Source: Dysidea avara
Lineage: Eukaryota; Porifera; Demospongiae; Dictyoceratida; Dysideidae
Reading direction: 5' to 3'
DNA length: 64,000 nucleotides
Assembly: GCF_963678975.1 (NCBI RefSeq)
Contig: NC_089273.1
Span: 6,944,614 to 7,008,613, forward strand
Notes under the pieces: generated by a model
Told to the model about the DNA's origin: nothing
The model's database searches: none
The model's input: the letters and a program-made list of their open reading frames with translations, nothing else
Translations under genes and position numbers: made by a program
Shown: positions 57,834-64,000 of the stretch, one piece after another
How positions within the stretch are numbered: the first letter of the stretch is position 1
Layout of the letters: each line of letters opens with the position of its first letter

Positions 57834-57969
57834 TGGTTTTTAGCAATAATAATGACTAATAGAATGGCTGCTTTAATTGTCCTACATTGTTTATTAGTAA
57901 TCTTGTTCTAGGCTACAATATGTTACATGATGTGATGTAACCTAGCAATTCAAAAGCATGAATTCTAAC

Positions 57970-58229
57970 ACAGCAAAAATAGTGTTCCAATACTACATAT
58001 TCTGACCCTGTCTTTATTCAGTATTGGAACAACTATTTTAAAAAAACTCCCTATAACAAGACAAAACAAACCTCAAATCTATAAATGACTCTAGTGTTAT
58101 TCACTATTGGGGGCTATGGTCTATTTTTGTTTGAGCCTTGGTAGAATTTTTGGACTATTACTGTAGTTCCAACACCATAACATAGACGGAATAAATACAG
58201 TCAGCATTTGTGTATGAATTATGCTGTGT
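57970..58229. mobile_element. Family G element
   Basis: CACAGCA...TGCTGTG ends are flanked by TAA on both sides. Copy 1 has the uninterrupted site near 33,773. A reverse relative is at 2,645-2,915. Confidence 0.75.
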
Positions 58230-58662
58230 AACCATATTATGGTTAGAATTTTGTTGATGAGCAAACATGTGTGTGCTTATGAGAAAGAGAACAGAGTCTG
58301 CTACAAATATTATGATTGTTGCATTTGTAATGATTTACTGACATAGATAAAATATTTATGCATAAACAATGGTAAATAATAATGAAGTAGTTCTGCTACT
58401 GTAAATACGTGAGTGGATTTGTACATTTTTGAAGTTTGCATTATATATCATTGGATATCACTACCAGAAGTTTTCCATGAGTAAAGCTTTTGTATCTGGC
58501 TATATTTTGGTACAAATACTGTATCAGTTTAATCAGTGTAAGGAGTCAACTGTTATCACATTTTGTTTGCTTACATATAAAATGTGTGGAAAAAGTATAT
58601 TCTTGCAAATCTGGTCACATATTGTATGAATTTATCAGTTTCTATATTATCATTTTTTATAG

Positions 58663-58741
58663 AAAACTGAATATGTATAAAGCAACAAGAAATGCAATAA
58701 ATGAAGAGAAATTAAAGAAACTGATGACCCAATTATCACTG
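58663..58741 (+). pseudogene. Duplicate juxtamembrane exon 6'
   Basis: Identical in sequence to exon 6, with intact splice sites and phase. It could in principle be spliced to exon 5 of copy 1 as part of an alternative 3' end, but no RNA evidence is available. Confidence 0.65.
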
Positions 58742-59891
58742 GTAAGCATGCATGTTAGAAATCCGACCATTTTAGAATAATTTTAGCTTTTGATGTATCA
58801 ATTTCAAATCTGCTATAAGCTATTTATTTTAAGAGTCACATATTAGCTATAATTCACAAATCAGCTTTATTTAGTAATATTCTATTCAACAAAATGTTAA
58901 ATGATTGCTCTATACACTTCTCATAAAACAATGCAATTGCTCTCCTCATGACTTGTATTTTTGATGAAATGCAATTGCGGATTTGGGATAATTTACCTCC
59001 ACATGGGTGATTTACTCTCAAAGGGCAGAACATTTTGCAGCTAATAAAAGTAATGATAACTTGAAAATAGAATTACACATTACCTTCAAATATAAACTAA
59101 GTTGTTTTACCTTTTATTACTTTGGTACTACGTTTTAGCAAGCTATGTAATCCCTCAGAGAGACAAAGACAAATTTCTGCACAAAAATGGCCATAAAGGT
59201 CACCAAAGGTCAAATCTGCAAAGGCACTACATAAAAAGTACATGTCATGAGGGGTACTTGGTATAGGGAAAGTTTCATGGTTTTAGGTGATTTGCCTAGT
59301 TTTGGGGGCAATATATACACTGCTACACTATAAAGAGCATGTATTTGATTATCTTGTCAAACACTCCCAGCATCTGCAGCTGCTTGTACAGTTTCCTGCC
59401 AAGTAAGATAAAAATGTGACAACAGGTTAGATGAGCAAAGTGAACAAAAAAGGAAGGAAAGTGGTGGGGAGGGCAAGAGATACACTACAAAGTGATTAGA
59501 GGCCGTGATTGAAGCCCAAACATGAGGTTACAAGGCCATGCAGGCTCCTTAGTGGCTGATATGCAGCAGAATGAACACAGAAAACATTTGACCAATTGTA
59601 ATAGGCTGTCAACCAGTGCACCACTTATTCAGAAATTTCCATTCAAGCTCGCCATGCAGAACAGCTTTTCAAACCATCCTCAAGTAGTTTGCTGAGGGTC
59701 AACACCAATAGTATGGTAGTACATTGATGATGTTAGTTTGATTTTGGATTTAAGTATATTTTGAAAAATCTGGTCACACAATAAAATATTGTTGCAAACA
59801 GATATATTTCTTGTGAATGCATGATTAAAAGTCATCTTTAATATTGTGGTGCTTTCAATGTTTGTCAGAATTCTTATGTTTAATTTTTTAG

Positions 59892-60432
59892 CTGGATCAT
59901 GACAATTACTATGCTACAATTGGTAGAAAACGGCCAAGCACATGTGAAAAGATTAGTCATCACAAACAAGGAGACATGACTGATGACTATGTTCTACCCA
60001 GAATTGATGAAGAATGCATTTCGGTTTTTGATGACTCAAAAACAGAAGGAGAAATGTTGGAGTGTATAACTGGTCACAATTCTTTGTCTAGAAGTTGTGA
60101 AGTTGTCTGGACTATATTCTGAAAAGGATGATGACCACACCAACAACACTGTACCACATGAACAAGACCATTATATGTCAGAGAAACATATGGTACATGA
60201 ATTTGGTAATGATTCCATTTTATCCACATCAAGTAGAAACTCTGATGATGACGATGATGAAGAGATCACATCACATCCTGACTATTATACTGCAGCTCAG
60301 AAGACTACATCTCCAATGGCTAGTGACTGTAGCAATGAAGTGGGACAATGTTCTGATCACTGTAATTCCATTAAACAGGAAAGTCTTGTATCTGAGGATG
60401 GTGGTGTCACTGGTGTGGCTGATGATGACTGA
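59892..60432 (+). pseudogene. Duplicate tail exon 7', frameshifted
   Basis: It is homologous to exon 7 throughout. An 8-base deletion after GTTGTC at 60,107 shifts the frame and makes a stop at 60,120-60,122, leaving 76 residues that still include YATI and DDYVLP. Downstream sequence keeps the old frame open to 60,432, with an 18-base insertion and a 6-base deletion that preserve phase, so the break is recent. If used, it would give a short-tailed variant. Confidence 0.75.
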
Positions 60433-61537
60433 TGCTGTACTACAATAGTACATGACATGTACACATTGGTAGACGTTCACTGTGCAGATCATAATATTAT
60501 GTTAGTACATTAGGTGGTCCACAAAACTATATTTATATATTCGAGGAATCTCAAATTTCATCACGCCTATTCTACACTTGTAGCATACTATATAGCACAC
60601 TCTGTCAACTGTATTGAGTGATTGCATTTGCAAAAAGCACACACACATCATCATCATCAAAGTTGCCATAACTTCTATAATTAAATATAGACTGTAAATA
60701 TACAACTGACTTTTATTTTGGTAAGATTTTGGATTTTCAGTATATTATATCGTGTGCCTGAAACCACAGGCATGCACGATGCTAACATAATATTATTAGA
60801 AAAGGAAAAATTATGAATTTTAAGGTTGATTAGAGTAGAAATATAAGGTAATGAAACAAAGGAGGCTACCTGCACCTAAAACATATACAGACACACTGTG
60901 TCATCAGTGTCAAATGTATGTACACATGTTGAATAGACACTGCACTGAAGATGGTAACTAAATAGAATCAGTGATGTCTTATTGTGGTATAAAGATCATG
61001 TGATTCTGTAGCAACTGTATGTTGTATACAGTATAATTGTGACTGGGCCTGCGAAAATAGGGAATGTGGGCACATAAAAATTGCCTACTCTTTCAAACTT
61101 TGACTTTGTATTCCATTATTGCATGGCCATGAAATTTTCAGCAATTATTAGACATTTAGTTGGGTTTAGAATGTAAGTTATGAAATAAAAATATTCTATT
61201 CCAGTACTGATAAATGATTGTTATGAGTATAATAAATGCGGAGACTGCCTGCTGGCTACATATGTTAGTTATGTTTGTTGTTTTACCTGCTTTACCAGTT
61301 AGGAATTGGAGGGCGAACACCGGAGGCAGAGCCTGCATGAGGTGCTTATAAGCCAAGGAACTACAAGATTAGAACTTTATTTGATCATTTTGGTATAGTT
61401 ATTATTTAAACTCTTATCAGTCGAGAATAGCTGTACTTCTCTTCCAGAGGCATAATTGAAACACATTTACAATGAAAAAATTAATGAATTAACACCAATA
61501 CAGAAGGAAAAGACAAAACCAAACGTTAAGCATAAAT
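60433..61537. other. Duplicated 3' flank, no gene
   Basis: It matches 35,969-36,680. It includes a partial MITE A at 61,039-61,215. Confidence 0.45.
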
Positions 61538-61772
61538 GTGACTCACACTGCGAAAAAGGGTCTTATAGCCTTTTCAATTGCAAGTACTTGGAAACCTGTA
61601 ACTTGACTTGTGAATGTGGTATCACCCTGAAAATTTAGTCCCCTTATAATCCTAACATAGCACTATGGCTTGGTGTAATATGAAGGTGATAGGTTGAAAA
61701 CTTGAGGAGTTATGATTAGTCAAACGTGATAATTTCGAAAGGCTATAACCCCTTTTTGCAGACCAGGTTACA
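61538..61772. mobile_element. Degenerate TIR element (GCGAAAAAGGG ends)
   Basis: GTGACTCACACTGCGAAAAA at the left and CCCCTTTTTGCAGACCAGGT at the right resemble MITE B ends. It is absent at 37,790 in copy 1. The 60-codon frame over its left end is incidental. Confidence 0.5.
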
Positions 61773-62689
61773 AATAGAGAACAACTACTGTAACAACAAA
61801 ATGAGATAAATATGTTGAAAGTCAATGTTAGTGTACAGCATGTAGGAATTCCAGTATTCAAGATTTTAGATTAAAAATTTCCGGAAGAACAAAATAGCAA
61901 TGCATGTTAACTTTGAATTGCTCTGTCATTTGAGTTCCTATGGAATGAAAATCAACATGCATAGGGTTTGTCCATACACAGATCATGGCTAAACTTTGCA
62001 ATTGGTAGATACACACGATGTCCAGAAGTGCTTTGTGTAGAATGTACTTATTTCTAGAACTGTACAGACTACAAGATTAATGGTCATGCACTAGTTAGAA
62101 ATATTGTATAAATTCTCAAAATCCATACTTAGGTTTAATCATTACAAGCACTATTATGCACTGGTCACCACATATTAACTACATTTGTACTAAAGCTTTT
62201 GATGCAATTTAAGTGTTCTTCTGCTGTAAATACATTTTAAGGCAATGCTATTTGTGTCTCATAAAAATGTATTTGGGACCCCCATGAAGCAGGCACATTC
62301 AAGTACATAGAGCAACTTGGTGGGTAATATAAATAATGCAGATCATTGTATCAGCCTTGTTAGCTAAATTGGACATCTCAATCACCTTTTAATTCAAAGT
62401 ACTTCCATAATATCTTAGGAATCATTTCTTGATAAGATAATACTATGATTTCATTACAGTAGTTGTGCTAAGTAATTTATACCATAGATCAACCTGTAGC
62501 AGTACCAGCAGAAGCCATCAACTACCAGACAATGGAAGCCCTTGTATACCAACAGAAGCCATCTGAGACTCCTCATGTAACATTATCCCTGTTTAGCATT
62601 GTTCATAAGAGGTGATAAGTATTATGGCCTCATATAATTGAAAGGAATCCTATCTTTGATACATTGTATTCTTAATACATGCCCATATA

Positions 62690-63561
62690 CAGGGGCGGAT
62701 TCGGGGAGGGGGGGGGGGGGGGGGGGGGATTTGGGGGCTGAAGCCCCCCCCCCTTCACTTTTAGGCTTTACTTGATCAACATGCTGAGGATTATAATGAA
62801 ATTTTGTCTTAGCATAATTATATGATCACTAATAATACAAATACTCATAAAACCACCTTATAAACATCTTTCCAAGGTATTACCAGTGGATTTATGCTAA
62901 AGTTTATGCAACAAGGACCCGGAGGTGTACAAGATCGAGATACTCTAATAGAGCAGTCAGCTAACTACTCTAATAGAACATACAGTGGAAGCGTATAGTT
63001 GGTTCTGTTATGGAATTTTTCCAAATCTTCCTGCAGCTATACATACAATGAAGTGCATTGGTCTGTTTAGCTTCATTCATCTACTTGTATAGTTAATATG
63101 TATGGCAATACTTAATTCAGGTACACAATTTCCATTGAAAATGCTCTCAGATTCAATCTTGTATTGTTCAAATTTCAAAATTTTCCACTTTCAACATTAT
63201 TATTCTAACATGCACCTATTCAGTGTTGTGCAATTGTGAGAGGGGTGCATCATGTACTTGGTTGTCTGTACATACCCAAACTTTTCCATTAACAAAATGC
63301 TTCAGAGAACCATACCTATAATCTAAAGGCAGTATATAAAATATCTACAGGCAGAAAATATTATGAATTTTATGTGGAAATGTCTCCAAAGTGCAGTATT
63401 TTAGCATCTATTTTTCAAAAATTCCCTGGGGGTGGCATGCCCCCAGACCCCCCTAGTTCCAGCATGCTTTGCATGCTGGGAAGTGTGCTTCGTGCACCTA
63501 TACCCAAGAGATTAATACCTTGAGTTAGCCCCCCCTTTTATAAATCCTAGATCCGCCCCTG
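62690..63561. mobile_element. 870-bp CAGGGGCGGAT element
   Basis: Terminal inverted repeats CAGGGGCGGAT / ATCCGCCCCTG with ATATA on both sides. A poly-G tract lies near the left end (about 62,705-62,728), and TAATAGAGCAGTC motifs lie inside. It is non-coding and related to the element at 56,972-57,833. Confidence 0.8.
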
Positions 63562-63630
63562 ATATACATACTGTATTAAATGTATAATCAATGTAACCTC
63601 ATTCCATGATAAATGTACGGTATAGACAAA

Positions 63631-64000
63631 TGTAACTGGGCCTGTGAAAATAGGGCATGTGGGCACATGATTTTTGCCTACTTTTTCAAACTTTCTTGAC
63701 CCATAACCTTTCGTTATATCAGTACGCTACGGCACTGAAATTTTTAACCCTTAGTAAACATTTAATTGGCTTTATGATGCAACTTACAGAATGCAAATAT
63801 TCTGTTCCAATACTGAGATAGCTATACCATACGAAAGGAAATTTTGACGTCAAAATTTTGATGAATTGGTTTAATCCATCAAATTTAAATTCGTCAAATG
63901 TTTCGCCCTTAAAAGTACAGGTTTTGCCTACAATTTCTTGATATTCGTCAACATTTTATTATTCAAATCTGCTGAAGTCTGAATTCGTCATATTTTTCTT
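63631..64000. mobile_element. Partial MITE A and an AATTCGTCAAA repeat at the window end
   Basis: 63,631-63,830 is MITE A with the usual GGGCCTGTGAAAATAGGGCA end. The last ~150 bases, rich in AATTCGTC and TTTGACG inverted motifs, look like another element cut by the window edge. Confidence 0.5.

Larger units (their letters stand above)
52934..62469 (+). repeat. Segmental duplication, copy 2 (~9.5 kb)
   Basis: A direct repeat of 28,752-38,499. Copy-specific insertions are at 53,001-53,308, 55,436-56,265, about 56,972-57,833, 57,970-58,229 and 61,538-61,772. It does not reach back to the CRD exons or signal peptide. Confidence 0.85.

Overview
The window looks like AT-rich, intron-bearing, repeat-dense animal nuclear DNA. 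A marine sponge (demosponge-like) is the best guess. The reasons are spliced exons with consistent phases, a Frizzled-type cysteine-rich domain, a fibrinogen-related fragment, a beta-helix/multipass membrane protein of a kind common in sponges and cnidarians, a BEL/Pao LTR retrotransposon and dense small foldback elements. No database search was possible, so the organism call is inference.

Layout. 1-128 is the 3' end of a non-LTR retrotransposon. 900-1050 holds four X-box-like palindromes, followed by a perfect hairpin element. 7,761-7,852 is a signal-peptide exon with a good splice donor. I propose that it opens a receptor gene running to 35,968: signal peptide, one of two alternative Frizzled-CRD exons (21,633-22,054 or 27,438-27,847), Thr/Pro linker, transmembrane exon, juxtamembrane exon and an acidic, tyrosine-bearing cytoplasmic tail. 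All phases agree, giving about 432 or 436 residues. The two CRD exons have the same phases (2 in, 1 out) and cannot be spliced to each other in frame, so they would have to be mutually exclusive or belong to different genes. Intron 1 holds a nearly complete antisense BEL/Pao element (9,546-15,534) with 205-bp LTRs and a 5-bp target duplication. A broken, antisense fibrinogen-related gene lies between the CRD exons.

28,752-38,499 is duplicated in direct orientation at 52,934-62,469. The second copy keeps the linker, juxtamembrane and tail exons, but a repeat replaces the region of its transmembrane exon and an 8-base deletion truncates its tail. Insertions present in only one copy let several elements be delimited to the base.

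Between the copies lie two tandem composite repeat units (about 40,286-44,506 and 44,537-48,920). Each has a 320-330-bp foldback element, a roughly 2.8-kb array of ~31-bp monomers and a conserved ~830-bp tail. After them comes an intronless gene for a secreted beta-helix plus multipass membrane protein (48,968-52,483), interrupted by two frameshifts.
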